A stretch of DNA of 64,000 bases, taken from Xanthobacter oligotrophicus. GTDB lineage: Bacteria > Pseudomonadota > Alphaproteobacteria > Rhizobiales > Xanthobacteraceae. Where the stretch lies: NCBI RefSeq assembly GCF_008364685.1, contig NZ_VTTL01000008.1, positions 1 through 64,000 of the forward strand. The letters are read 5' to 3'. The notes beneath the pieces are model-generated. The model worked only from the letters and a program-made list of their open reading frames with translations. It was not told where the DNA came from and did no database searches. A program made the position numbers and the translations under genes. Each line of letters starts with the position of its first letter. Within the stretch, counting starts at the first letter, position 1. Below are positions 42,985 through 51,996 of this stretch, one piece after another.

Positions 42985-44759
42985 GCGCCGCCGCTTCCCT
43001 TCACCGGCGCGTTGCCGTGGATGAGGTCGCGGCCGGCATAGATGCCGTCGGTGATCTCGATGGCGAAGCGCTCCGCATCCCGCCGGCGCACGTTGTCCAC
43101 CACGCGGGCCACTTCCTCGTCGTCCACGTCGAGCAGGGACAAGCCCTTGGCGCCGAGCGCCAGCGCCGATTCCAGCGTCTCCCGGATCTGGAAATCGACC
43201 CCGGCGTGGATCAGCTCGATGGCGTGCCCGCGATCAAAAGCCCGGGCGATCACCGGAACGAGGGGAAACTCCGCCTTGGCCAGTTCCGCGATCTTCAGGC
43301 TGGCCTCGCGATCATTCACGGTGATGACGATGAGCCGGGCCTCGCCCGCCCCCGCCGCGTGCAGGATGTCGAGGCGCGTGCCGTCGCCGTAATGCACCTT
43401 GAAGCCGAAGTCGCGCGCGTCGCGGATGCCGTCGGTGTCGGTCTCGATGATGGTGATGGAACAGCTGCGGGCCAAAAGCGGCTGGCTCACGATCTGGCCG
43501 AAGCGGCCGAAGCCGATGAGCAGCACGCTGGCCGACAGATTCTCCGGCGCCTCCATGCCCTCCAGGGAGGGGGCGGGCTTGGGCATCAGGCGATCGTGGG
43601 CGATGACGAGGAGCGGCGTCGCCGCCATGGAGACGATGATGGTGGCGGTGAGGATGGCATCGCCTGTGGTGTCGAGGATGCCGACGCCGGTCGCCGCCGC
43701 ATAGAGCACGAAGGCGAATTCGCCGCCCTGCGCCATCAGCACGGCGCGCTCCAGCGCCTCGCGATGGCCGGAGCGGAACAGCCGCGCCACCCCATAGATG
43801 CCGATGGTCTTCAGCACCATGTAGGCGACCACGGACACCGCCACGAGGCGCCAGTTGGCAGCGATCACCGACAGGTCGAGCGCCATGCCCACGCCGAGGA
43901 AGAACAGGCCCAGCAGCACGCCGCGGAACGGCTCCACATCCGCCTCCAGCTGGTGCCGGAAGGAGGATTCCGACAGCAGCACGCCGGCAAGGAAGGCGCC
44001 CATGGCCATGGAGAGGCCGGCCGCCTGCATCAGCAGCGCCGCCCCCAGGACCACCAGCAGGGCGGCGGCCGTCATCACCTCGCGGGCCCGCGCCTTGCCC
44101 AGCAGGCGGAACATGGGATCGAGCGCATAGCGCCCGGCCACCACCAGCGCCGCGATGGCGCCGAGGCCGATACCCACGCTGGCGAGGCGTTGTTGTAGCG
44201 TCACCTCGGCCCCGCCCGGCGCCAGAAAGGCGACGAGGGCCAGAAGCGGCACGATGGCGAGATCTTCCAGCAGCAGGATCGCCATGATGCGCCGCCCCTT
44301 GGGCAGGCCCAGGGCGCGGCGTTCCTCCAGCATCTGCATGACGATGGCGGTGGAGGTGAGCACGAAGCCGGTGCCCGCCACGAAGCTCTGCGCCGCCGGA
44401 AAGCCGAGCGCAAGGCCTACGCAGATGAGCAGCGCAATGCACACCCCCACCTGCACCAGCCCGAGGCCGAAGATTTCCCCGCGCATGGACCACAGGCGCG
44501 AGGGCTGCATCTCCAGCCCGATGATGAACAGGAACATCACCACGCCCAGTTCGGCGACGTGGAGGATGGACTGGGGATCGGAAAACAGGCCGAGCCCGAA
44601 CGGCCCGATGACGAGCCCGGCGGCGAGATAGCCGAGCACCGAGCCGAGGCCCAGCCGCTTGAACAGCGGCACCGCCACCACGGCCGCTGCCAGCAGGACG
44701 ACGACGGGAAGGATATCGAAGCCGTGCGTGGCGGCGGCGTGTGCGGTCTCGGCGGCCAT
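42981..44759 (-). CDS. CPA2-family K+/H+ antiporter with RCK domain (Kef-type)
   Basis: This 592-residue protein has about 12 membrane helices (opening LPVVVLLAAAVVAVPLFKRLGLGSVLGYLAAG) and the CPA2 motif ILLLEDLAIVPLLALVAFL near residue 165. A cytoplasmic TrkA-N/RCK domain begins at about 410 (VLLIGFGRFGQIVSQPLL), with the nucleotide-acid TIIETD. It fits KefB/KefC-type potassium efflux. No KefF/KefG partner lies beside it. The stop TAG comes from the family C repeat. Confidence 0.9.
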   Translation of the reverse strand: MAAETAHAAATHGFDILPVVVLLAAAVVAVPLFKRLGLGSVLGYLAAGLVIGPFGLGLFSDPQSILHVAELGVVMFLFIIGLEMQPSRLWSMRGEIFGLGLVQVGVCIALLICVGLALGFPAAQSFVAGTGFVLTSTAIVMQMLEERRALGLPKGRRIMAILLLEDLAIVPLLALVAFLAPGGAEVTLQQRLASVGIGLGAIAALVVAGRYALDPMFRLLGKARAREVMTAAALLVVLGAALLMQAAGLSMAMGAFLAGVLLSESSFRHQLEADVEPFRGVLLGLFFLGVGMALDLSVIAANWRLVAVSVVAYMVLKTIGIYGVARLFRSGHREALERAVLMAQGGEFAFVLYAAATGVGILDTTGDAILTATIIVSMAATPLLVIAHDRLMPKPAPSLEGMEAPENLSASVLLIGFGRFGQIVSQPLLARSCSITIIETDTDGIRDARDFGFKVHYGDGTRLDILHAAGAGEARLIVITVNDREASLKIAELAKAEFPLVPVIARAFDRGHAIELIHAGVDFQIRETLESALALGAKGLSLLDVDDEEVARVVDNVRRRDAERFAIEITDGIYAGRDLIHGNAPVKGSGGA

Positions 44760-44864
44760 GCTGTGTCCCTGATGCTGCGTTGCCCGCCAACATGGCAGGC
44801 CGCGGCGCGATTGCGAAATGGCCGCCAGTGCCGCACGCCGCGCTTTGCTACACCGGCGCCCCCA

Positions 44865-45638
44865 TCACTTGGTGGTGTAGCCGCCGTTCACGAGGATGGT
44901 CTGGCCCGTCATCCACCAGCCCTCCGAGACCAGGAAGCGGATGTAGGGCACGATATCCTCGATGTCGGTCAGGCCGGTTTTCGAGAAGGCGGAAAGGGCG
45001 CCGGCCGACTTGTGGTAGGCCTGCGCCTCGGGGCTTTCCTCGCCGTAGAAGAACGGCGTGTCCATGGGGCCGGGGCCGATGGCGGTCACCGAGATGCCCC
45101 GCGCCCCGAACTCCTTCGCCGCGGCCCGGGTGAAATGCTCCACCGGCGCCTTGGTGCCCGCATAGGAGGCATAGAACGGCGTGAAGGCGCCCAGCAGCGA
45201 GGTGACGAGAGTCACGATCTTGCCGTTGTCGTTCACCGCCTTGCCGGCCTCCTTGAGGAAGAAGAAGGCGGACTTGGCATTCACCGCGCTCATCTCGTCG
45301 TATTCGGCCTCGGAGATGTCCAGAATGGGCTTCTTCAGCACCTTGCCCACCGTGTTCACCGCGATGTCCGGCCGGCCGAAGGCGGCGACGGCATCGGCGA
45401 ACAGTTGCTCGACCCCGCGCGCGTGGGTCAGATCGGCCTGGAAGGCGACCGCCTCCGCGCCCGCGGCCTTGACCGCGGCGACGGTGGCCTCGGCCGCGGC
45501 GGCGGTCGCCGCGCTGTTGTAGTGGATGGCGATGGCCTTCGCGCCGTGGGCCGCGAGGTCCCGCGCCAGAAGGCCGCCGAGATTCTTCGCGCCGCCCGCG
45601 ATCAGAACCGTCTTTCCCGCAATGGTGTGGTCTGTCAT
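44865..45638 (-). CDS. SDR-family oxidoreductase
   Basis: This 257-residue Rossmann enzyme has the cofactor loop GGAKNLGGLLARDL near residue 15, NTVGKVLKK near 95 in the NNAG position, and the catalytic YASYAGTKAPVEHF with Tyr-x3-Lys near 160. The NNAG motif is changed to NTVG and the first glycine loop is GGAKNLG, both known in SDR subgroups. Start ATG 45638 follows GGAGGCTCAGGGG. It is divergent from a LysR gene, its likely regulator. Confidence 0.87.
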   Translation of the reverse strand: MTDHTIAGKTVLIAGGAKNLGGLLARDLAAHGAKAIAIHYNSAATAAAAEATVAAVKAAGAEAVAFQADLTHARGVEQLFADAVAAFGRPDIAVNTVGKVLKKPILDISEAEYDEMSAVNAKSAFFFLKEAGKAVNDNGKIVTLVTSLLGAFTPFYASYAGTKAPVEHFTRAAAKEFGARGISVTAIGPGPMDTPFFYGEESPEAQAYHKSAGALSAFSKTGLTDIEDIVPYIRFLVSEGWWMTGQTILVNGGYTTK

Positions 45639-45776
45639 CCCCTGAGCCTCCTGGCGTGCAGCCGGGTCCCCGCTCCCGGCCGCGATGGTGTCGGCCCACC
45701 TTATTGACTGTCCTGTCTGGATAAATCCGCTACCATCGCCAAGACCTGTCGCTATTGACGAACAATCGAGACCCAC

Positions 45777-46685
45777 TTGGACCGCATCGACCTTTTCCGC
45801 ATCTTCGTCCGGGTGGTGGAATGCGCGAGCTTCACCCGTGCCGCCGACATGCTGGGGCTGCCGCGATCCTCCGTGTCCTCGGCCATCCAGGATCTGGAGG
45901 GGCGGGTCGGGACGCGGCTGCTCCATCGCACCACGCGCCGCGTGTCGCCGACCCATGACGGCACGGCCTTCTACGAGCGCTGCCTGCGCCTGATCCAGGA
46001 CGTGGAGGAGGCCGAAGGCCTGTTCCGGCAGGCCCGACAACAGCCCACCGGCAAGCTGAAGGTGGACGTGCCGGGACGGATCGGCCGCCTCGTCCTTGCG
46101 CCCGCGCTGCCCGATTTCCTCGCCGCCCATCCGGGGATCGAGATCGAGCTTGGGGTCAGCGATCGCGCCATCGACCTGGTCGAGCAAGGGGTGGACTGCG
46201 CCCTCAGGGTGGGATCCCTGAGCGATTCCAGCTGCATCGCTCGCCCCCTCGGCGACCTGGTGCTCATCAATGTGGCGAGCCCGCGCTATCTCGACACCCA
46301 TGGCGTTCCCGCGACGCCCGCCGACCTTCCCGGCCATTTCGCGGTGCGCTACGCCTCGCCTTCGACCGGACGGGTCGAGGACTGGGAATGGATGGAAGAC
46401 GGTGTCGCGCGCACCCTCGACCTGCCGGGGCGGGTGACGGTGAACAGCGCCGAGGCCTATATCGCCTGCTGCCGCGCCGGCCTCGGCCTCATCCAGATCC
46501 CGGCCTATGACGTGAGGCGCCACCTGGCGGCCGGCGAACTGGTGGAGGTCATGCCCGCGCACCGCGCCGCGCCGCTGCCCATGGCGCTGCTCTATCCCCA
46601 CCGCCGGCATCTGTCGCCGCGGCTCGAGGTGTTCGCGCAATGGCTCGCCGGCCTGATGCTCCGGGAGCTGGAAGCCGCCGCGTGA
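45777..46685 (+). CDS. LysR-family regulator divergent from the SDR gene
   Basis: This 302-residue regulator has an N-terminal HTH (FTRAADMLGLPRSSVSSAIQDLE) and a LysR substrate domain of the class that controls SDR or quinone reductase genes. The start is TTG 45777 (LDRIDLFRIFVRVVE), the first codon of the family N-terminus; no ATG is available. The 138-bp divergent gap has ATTG-ACGAA-CAAT (45754-45766) and a TTAT-N16-ATAA element (45701-45724) as possible LysR sites. Confidence 0.88.
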   Translation: MDRIDLFRIFVRVVECASFTRAADMLGLPRSSVSSAIQDLEGRVGTRLLHRTTRRVSPTHDGTAFYERCLRLIQDVEEAEGLFRQARQQPTGKLKVDVPGRIGRLVLAPALPDFLAAHPGIEIELGVSDRAIDLVEQGVDCALRVGSLSDSSCIARPLGDLVLINVASPRYLDTHGVPATPADLPGHFAVRYASPSTGRVEDWEWMEDGVARTLDLPGRVTVNSAEAYIACCRAGLGLIQIPAYDVRRHLAAGELVEVMPAHRAAPLPMALLYPHRRHLSPRLEVFAQWLAGLMLRELEAAA

Positions 46686-46746
46686 CCGAACGGAAGATGT
46701 TCCGTGCCTTTAGGATGGGGGTGGCGCGGCGGTCTGGTTTCGGCTA

Positions 46747-46765
46747 TATAATTTGAATTCAAATT
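46747..46765 (+). promoter_or_regulatory. -10 element overlapping a perfect MarR-type palindrome
   Basis: TATAAT (46747-46752) overlaps AATTTGAATTCAAATT (46750-46765), a perfect 16-bp palindrome, 21 bp upstream of the marR start. The AT content is far above the surroundings. A repressor bound here would block RNA polymerase, fitting autoregulation. Confidence 0.78.
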
Positions 46766-46786
46766 ATTTGAACAATCATAAATCCC

Positions 46787-47248
46787 ATGACCGATCCCAT
46801 CTCCGCCCGCGAGCGCTTCGGCATGCTGTTCGTGGTGGTGGCACGCCACTGGCGCAGCGCGCTCGATGCGAGCCTTGCCGACATGGGCCTCTCCGACGCC
46901 ACCTGGAGCCCCCTCCTCCACATCGGCCGTTCCGGCGGCGGCCTCTCGCAGAAGGACCTCGCGGCGCGGGTGGGCATCGACGGGTCGAGCCTCGTGCGCC
47001 TGCTGGACATCCTCGCCGCCAAGGGGCTGATCGAACGTCGGCAGGACCCGGCCGACCGGCGCGCCAACCTGCTGTTCCTGACACCGGCCGGCCGCGAGGC
47101 CATGGCCGACATCCAGCGCCTCCTGAACGGCATCGAGGCCCGGATGCTGGCGGATCTCGACGATGCCGAGATGGCGGCCGTGACCAAGGCCCTGGAGCGG
47201 ATCGACACCCGCATCCAGGCGCTGCGCCACGGCGGAGACCAGCAATGA
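46787..47248 (+). CDS. MarR-family regulator of the FUSC exporter
   Basis: This 153-residue protein has the MarR winged helix (LSQKDLAARVGIDGSSLVRLLDILAAKGLIERR then DPADRRANLLFLT). It overlaps the FUSC gene by four bases (ATGA), so the pair forms an operon under the palindrome at 46750. The ligand is unknown; aromatic acids are common for MarR-controlled FUSC/Aae exporters. Confidence 0.9.
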   Translation: MTDPISARERFGMLFVVVARHWRSALDASLADMGLSDATWSPLLHIGRSGGGLSQKDLAARVGIDGSSLVRLLDILAAKGLIERRQDPADRRANLLFLTPAGREAMADIQRLLNGIEARMLADLDDAEMAAVTKALERIDTRIQALRHGGDQQ

Positions 47249-49188
47249 TCGCCCGCCCCGCTTTGGAGCGGCTCGGCTTCGACCCGATCCGCCTGAACTT
47301 CACCCTGCGCACCGCGCTCGCAGCCTGCTGCGCGCTCCTTGTCGCGTGGCTGGTGGGCCTCGAACATCCCCAATGGTCGGCCATGACAGTGTGGGCCGCC
47401 GCCCAGCCGGTGCGGGGCCAATTGGTGGAAAAGAGCTTCTTCCGCGCGGTGGGCACCATCATCGGCTCGGTGGCGGGGATCGGCCTCCTGTTCGCCGCGC
47501 ACGGGCAGCAATGGGCCATCGTCCTCGGCCTTGCCGTGTGGATCGGCCTGTGCGCCGGGGCCGGCAATTTGTTGCGGGGCTTTGCCTCCTACGGCGCCAT
47601 GCTGGCCGGCTATTCGGCGGCCATGGTGACCCTGCTCCACAGCACCCTGTCCGCCGGCCCCTTCGTGGTGGGCATCGACCGCATGCTCACGGTGCTGCTC
47701 GGCGTCGGGGTGGCGCTCGCCATCGGCTGGGTGTTCGCCGCGCCGGCCGATCCGGACGATCCCGCGCGGCGGGTGCGCCGGCTGACCTCACGCATTCTCA
47801 ACGACTTGGCCGCGCATCTGGCGGGAACGCTGGCGCCGGGCCGGGGCGAGCACCAGAATTTGCTCTCCGAAATGGCCGCCATCGAGGACGCACTGGACGG
47901 CCATGCCGCCGGATCGCTGCGCTCGCGCGCGACCATCCGGGCCATCCGTCGTCTGCTGACGGCGGATGTGGCGCTGCTGCTGTGGATGCGGCGCCCGCCG
48001 CGCCCGGCCTGCGACGCGGCACTGGTCGCGGCCGTGCAGCAGGCCGCCGAAGCTTCCTCCACCAATCGACCGCAGGATGCCGAGGCAACCCTGCGCCACG
48101 CAGCTGAACTCGCCGGCTCCGACCGCATGCTCCATGACGCGCTCGAAGGGCTCGCCGAGGCCACGCAGCCGAACGGGGCGGGTGGCGCGCGCACCGGGGC
48201 GCACGATGGCGTGGTCCTGCACCGCGATTTCATCGGCGCGCGGGAAGCGTTGATCCGCGCCACGGTCACCCTGCTCGCGGTGGGCGCGGCCTGGCTGGCA
48301 ACGGGGTGGGAGGCCGGTGCCTTCATGCTGCTCGGCGCCGCCATCATGACCAGCATCTTCTCCACCGCCGACAATCCGGCGCAGACCCTGAAGCAGGTGA
48401 TGATGGGCCAGATGCTGGGCGCGGCCGGCGCGCTGGCCTGCCGCTGGCTGGTGTGGCCCCATGCGGACAGCGCCTTCGGGCTGGTGCTGGCGATGATGCC
48501 CTTCATCCTGCTGGGGGCATTCATCCAGGCCCACCGGCGGACAGCGGGGCCGGTCGGCTTCGACTATTCCATGGTGGTGCTGCTGATGCTGCAGCCGGCC
48601 TGGCCACTGGCCGGCACCTTCGCCCATTCCCTGATGCTGGCCGGCGCCGTCGTGCTCGGGCCGGCGGTGGGACTGCTGGCCTTCCTGCTGATCTTTCCCG
48701 TGGATGGGCGTCGGCGGCTGAGCACGCTGGTGACCATGATGGTCCACGATCTCCAGTCCATGGCCGGGCGACGCGGCGCCTCTCGGCACCGTGCCGTATG
48801 GCGGGGACGGCTTTATCACCGGGTGCTGCGGCTGGCGCGCTGGGCCGACAAGACCGGCGGCAGCCGCGAGCAGGCCGTGGAGGGCGGCTTTGCCGTTCTC
48901 CTGCTAGGCTCCGCCATCCTCCACATGGACGAGGCCCTCCACGTCGAGGTCTTTGGCCGGCCGGATCTGGCGCCGGGAACCGCCCGGCGGCTCAACGCGG
49001 CGCTGGCCCGGCTGCGCCATGTGGGCACGGACCCCGAGCGTGCGGCGCGAGCCTTGGGCGCCGCCGCGAAGCGCCTTGCCGCCGATGGCGCCGGGGACGG
49101 GGACCTGCTGCGCGAAGCCGCGACCGAGCTTTCGCAGCGCGCCGCCTTCATCCGGTTGCCCGGCCGCACGGTGTCCACCTCGCGATAG
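47245..49188 (+). CDS. FUSC-family inner membrane transporter (AaeB-like)
   Basis: This 647-residue protein has two repeated membrane blocks: one in residues 20-170 (LRTALAACCALLVAWLVGLEHPQWSAMTVW, then the RAVGTIIGSVAGI stretch) and one in about 330-490 (RATVTLLAVGAAWL). Each is followed by a cytoplasmic helical domain, the FUSC/YccS/AaeB layout. Such proteins export aromatic carboxylates or similar compounds, often with an HlyD-type partner, which is absent here. Confidence 0.85.
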   Translation: MIARPALERLGFDPIRLNFTLRTALAACCALLVAWLVGLEHPQWSAMTVWAAAQPVRGQLVEKSFFRAVGTIIGSVAGIGLLFAAHGQQWAIVLGLAVWIGLCAGAGNLLRGFASYGAMLAGYSAAMVTLLHSTLSAGPFVVGIDRMLTVLLGVGVALAIGWVFAAPADPDDPARRVRRLTSRILNDLAAHLAGTLAPGRGEHQNLLSEMAAIEDALDGHAAGSLRSRATIRAIRRLLTADVALLLWMRRPPRPACDAALVAAVQQAAEASSTNRPQDAEATLRHAAELAGSDRMLHDALEGLAEATQPNGAGGARTGAHDGVVLHRDFIGAREALIRATVTLLAVGAAWLATGWEAGAFMLLGAAIMTSIFSTADNPAQTLKQVMMGQMLGAAGALACRWLVWPHADSAFGLVLAMMPFILLGAFIQAHRRTAGPVGFDYSMVVLLMLQPAWPLAGTFAHSLMLAGAVVLGPAVGLLAFLLIFPVDGRRRLSTLVTMMVHDLQSMAGRRGASRHRAVWRGRLYHRVLRLARWADKTGGSREQAVEGGFAVLLLGSAILHMDEALHVEVFGRPDLAPGTARRLNAALARLRHVGTDPERAARALGAAAKRLAADGAGDGDLLREAATELSQRAAFIRLPGRTVSTSR

Positions 49189-49200
49189 CGGCGCTCCGCT

Positions 49201-49431
49201 CTACTTCGCTGCCCCACCCGCCGCCTTCAGGGCCTGGGTGAGCACCCCACGGTCGCCGATGTGGTTGGCGAGCAGCAGGATGAGCTTGCAGTTCATGAGC
49301 TGCGCCTCCTCGTCGCCCAGCAGGCGCTGGCTTTCGATCAGCTCCTCATAGAAGCCGTCCGGGTCCGGGATGTTGGGCGCGCGGATCAAGGTGTCGTGCC
49401 GCGGCGCGTCCGTGGGCAGGGTGTGAAGCAT
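49201..49431 (-). CDS. DUF2783 small protein
   Basis: This 76-residue protein matches DUF2783 in the stretch DPDGFYEELIESQRLLGDEEAQLMNCKLILLLANHIGD. Members are usually encoded beside FAD-dependent aromatic monooxygenases, as here, but no function is known. Start ATG 49431 follows GGAGGAGACGCC. It lies 116 bp after the monooxygenase stop; the gap is filled by a family C repeat. Confidence 0.85.
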   Translation of the reverse strand: MLHTLPTDAPRHDTLIRAPNIPDPDGFYEELIESQRLLGDEEAQLMNCKLILLLANHIGDRGVLTQALKAAGGAAK

Positions 49432-49447
49432 GGCGTCTCCTCCTTCA

Positions 49448-49552
49448 AAGCGCTTTCGAGCGAAGTGGGTACCGGTTCGCGTAAAGAAAACGCGTCAAAA
49501 CGAGAGTCTAGAGCGATTTCCGTGAGCCGGAGCGAATGGAAAGCGCTCTAGG
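49448..49552 (+). repeat. Dispersed ~105-bp repeat, family C, copy 3
   Basis: It begins AAAGCGCTTTCGAGCGAAG, continues ACCGGTTCGCGTAAAG, AAAACGCGTCAAAACG, GTCTAGAGCGATTTCCGTG and ends GAAAGCGCTCTAGG. It aligns over its full length with 42875-42984 and 17051-17156. The terminal CTA (49548-49550) is the stop codon of the monooxygenase gene on the minus strand. Confidence 0.88.
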
Positions 49553-51155
49553 CGGCGATGGCGCGCTTGATAGCGCCCTGGATCTTGTCGGGGTCGAAGC
49601 TGCGCCAGCGGGCCGCCACATGCTGGTCCGGGCGGATGAGATAGGTGGTGCCGTCCGCGCCGTCATAGCGCTCGGCGAGGCGGCCCTTGGCGTCCACCGC
49701 GTCGATGCCGATGCGCAGCACCGGGGCCGCGATGCCGCCTGAGCGCACCTCGCCCAGCGGCGCATCGCCGAAGGTGACCACCGTGAAGCCGCCGCCCAGC
49801 AGGCCGAGGAACCATCCCTCCTTGCCATCCACCCGCACCGGTGCGTCGGCGCAGGTGGTGCCCGGCGCCATGAGGCCGGCGAAGGCGTCCTCGTCCGGCG
49901 TGTTGAGGGGGGAGGCGAGATAGGGCGTGGGGGTGGAGAGCCGGCCGGAATTCACCAGCGGCCGGGCGAAGGGATGCTCCTGCGCCAGCTCCAGCACGGC
50001 ATTGCGGAAGCGCCGGCTCATGGCGCTCTTCGGCGTGATGAAATCCGTGGAGCGGGTGGAGTTGGCGATGTTGTCGTCGGCGGCCAGCGCCCGCTCCTCA
50101 TGGTAGGTGTCCACGAGGGTTTCGGGGGCAAGGCCATCGAGCACCAGTTTGAGCTTCCAGCCCAGATTGTCCACGTCCTGCACCCCGGAATTGGCGCCGC
50201 GCGCGCCGAAGGGCGAGACCTGGTGGGCGGCGTCGCCGGCGAAGATCACCCGGCCGTGGCGGAAGCGGTCGATGCGCCGACACGCGAACTGGTAGACCGA
50301 GGCCCATTCCAGCTCGAACTGCGCCTCCGGCCCCAGCATGGCCTTCACCCGCGGGATGATGTTCTCAGGCTTCTTCTCCTCGTTGGGGTCGGCGTCCCAG
50401 CCGAGCTGGAAGTCGATGCGCCACACGTCGTCCGCCTGCCGGTGCAGCAGCACCGACTGGTTGCGATGGAAGGGGGGATCGAACCAGAACCAGCGCTCGG
50501 TGGGGAAGTGTGCCTTCATCACCACGTCGGCGATGAGGAAGCGATCCTGGAAGGCCTGTCCGGTGAATTCGGCGCCCACCATCTTGCGGGTGTCGGAATT
50601 GGCGCCGTCGCAGGCCACCACCCATTGCGCCTCCATTGTGAACACCCCGTCTGGCGTCTCCACCACGAGGGTCGCTAAATCCTCGTGCTGCTGGAGCGAG
50701 AGCAGCTTGTGCTTCCAGCGCAGGTCCACCAGTGGCTGGCGGGCGCATTCCTCCACCATGAACTCCTCCAGATAATATTGCTGAAGGTTGATCATGGCCG
50801 GCATCTTGTGGTCCGGCTCGGGGAGAAGATCAAACTGGTAGCGCAGGTCATCTTCGAAGAAGACCTTGCCGATGCGCCAGCTGATGCCCCGCTCCACCAT
50901 GCGCTCGCCGCAGCCCAGGCGATCCCAGATCTCCAGCGGGCGCTTGGCGTAGCACACCGCGCGCGAGCCGAGAGAGACCGTGTCGTTGTCGTCCAGCACC
51001 ACGGTGGGAATGCCGCGCGCGGCGAAGTCCAGGGCGGCGGTGAGGCCCACGGGGCCGGCGCCGATCACCACCACCGGATGGCGCACGAGGCGGCCGGCTT
51101 CCTGCTCGGAGGAGATGCGATAGGGGTACTTGGGATAGGTATAGGTGCTCATCAT
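49548..51155 (-). CDS. FAD-dependent aromatic-type monooxygenase
   Basis: This 535-residue flavoprotein has the dinucleotide fold VVVIGAGPVGLTAALDFAARG near residue 28, the DG motif VVACDGANSDTRKMVG near 180 and the GD motif GRVIFAGDAAHQVSPFGARG near 310. It matches class A hydroxylases such as MhpA/PobA relatives using NAD(P)H. Start ATG 51155 follows GGGAGAAAC. Its operon partners are a VOC protein upstream and DUF2783 downstream, so it may hydroxylate an aromatic substrate. Confidence 0.9.
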   Translation of the reverse strand: MMSTYTYPKYPYRISSEQEAGRLVRHPVVVIGAGPVGLTAALDFAARGIPTVVLDDNDTVSLGSRAVCYAKRPLEIWDRLGCGERMVERGISWRIGKVFFEDDLRYQFDLLPEPDHKMPAMINLQQYYLEEFMVEECARQPLVDLRWKHKLLSLQQHEDLATLVVETPDGVFTMEAQWVVACDGANSDTRKMVGAEFTGQAFQDRFLIADVVMKAHFPTERWFWFDPPFHRNQSVLLHRQADDVWRIDFQLGWDADPNEEKKPENIIPRVKAMLGPEAQFELEWASVYQFACRRIDRFRHGRVIFAGDAAHQVSPFGARGANSGVQDVDNLGWKLKLVLDGLAPETLVDTYHEERALAADDNIANSTRSTDFITPKSAMSRRFRNAVLELAQEHPFARPLVNSGRLSTPTPYLASPLNTPDEDAFAGLMAPGTTCADAPVRVDGKEGWFLGLLGGGFTVVTFGDAPLGEVRSGGIAAPVLRIGIDAVDAKGRLAERYDGADGTTYLIRPDQHVAARWRSFDPDKIQGAIKRAIAA

Positions 51156-51250
51156 CGGAGCGTTTCTCCCGAAGCGCGGCGGGCCATTCGGCCTCGTGAC
51201 GAATGGTGATGGTGCGCCCGGTGGCGTCCGGGCGCGAGGGGGGCCTCCCC

Positions 51251-51790
51251 TCAGTTGGCGGAGAATTCCTTCTCGTGCAGCCAGGCGGCGTGGCGCGGGG
51301 GCTTCTTGGTCACCGCCCATTCCTCGATCATGGCGGGGGCCACCGCCTTCAGGCGGGCCAGCGTCTGCGGCGTGGTGGTCCAGGCGGCAAGCTCCAGCCG
51401 GTGGCCCGACGGATCGAAGAAATAGATGGACTTGAAGATGTCGTGGTCGGTGGGGCCGATGACATCCACGCCTGCCGCCTCGGCCTTCGCCTTCACGGTC
51501 TCCAGCGCGGCCACGTCGCCCACCTGGAAGGCGATGTGCTGCACCCATTCGGGGGTATTGGGATCGCGGCCCTGGGGCGGGGAATTGGGCAGCTCGAAGA
51601 AGGCGAGGATGTTGCCACAGCCCGCATCGAGGAAGATGTGCATGTAGGGGTCCGGCGCCTTGGTGGAAGGCACCTTGTCCTCGGCGATGGCGCCGATCAG
51701 CTCCATGTCGAGGATGTCGCGGTAGAACTCCACGGTCTCTTTGGCGTCCTTGCAGCGGTAGGCGACGTGATGAATCTTCTCGACGAGCAT
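51251..51790 (-). CDS. VOC-family protein (glyoxalase/extradiol dioxygenase fold)
   Basis: This 179-residue protein opens with KIHHVAYRCKDAKETVEFYRDIL and has a second half with VQHIAFQVGD and FDPSGHRLELAAW. The two His and a Glu in those stretches are metal-ligand positions of the fold. Reaction unknown: dioxygenase, isomerase or binding protein. First gene of the VOC-monooxygenase-DUF2783 set, with an operator 46 bp upstream. Confidence 0.85.
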   Translation of the reverse strand: MLVEKIHHVAYRCKDAKETVEFYRDILDMELIGAIAEDKVPSTKAPDPYMHIFLDAGCGNILAFFELPNSPPQGRDPNTPEWVQHIAFQVGDVAALETVKAKAEAAGVDVIGPTDHDIFKSIYFFDPSGHRLELAAWTTTPQTLARLKAVAPAMIEEWAVTKKPPRHAAWLHEKEFSAN

Positions 51791-51835
51791 GGCGTCCTCC
51801 GACTTTTGATTGGGCTGTGTGGGCCGGGATTAAAA

Positions 51836-51848
51836 GTAACGAACGTTA
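51836..51848. promoter_or_regulatory. MarR operator 1, VOC side
   Basis: GTAAC-GAA-CGTTA lies 46 bp upstream of the VOC start, inside the wider dyad AGTAACGAACGTTACT. The same half-sites and spacing recur 122 bp away in the same divergent gap. Confidence 0.75.
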
Positions 51849-51957
51849 CTAAATGGCGCAAGCGAAATTCGTTGCGATCGAGACGATTTTGCATCTGGCA
51901 TGCTGAAGCAAGGAAAAGCGCAGCGGCGCTAGAGCCGGATCGCCCGGCCATGTATAT

Positions 51958-51970
51958 GTAACCTGCGTTA
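51958..51970. promoter_or_regulatory. MarR operator 2, regulator side
   Basis: GTAAC-CTG-CGTTA lies 27 bp upstream of the MarR start, with identical half-sites and a three-base centre as at 51836. Autoregulation together with control of the divergent operon is inferred. Confidence 0.72.
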
Positions 51971-51996
51971 TCAATGCAGGACGGAGAACGGGCGGC

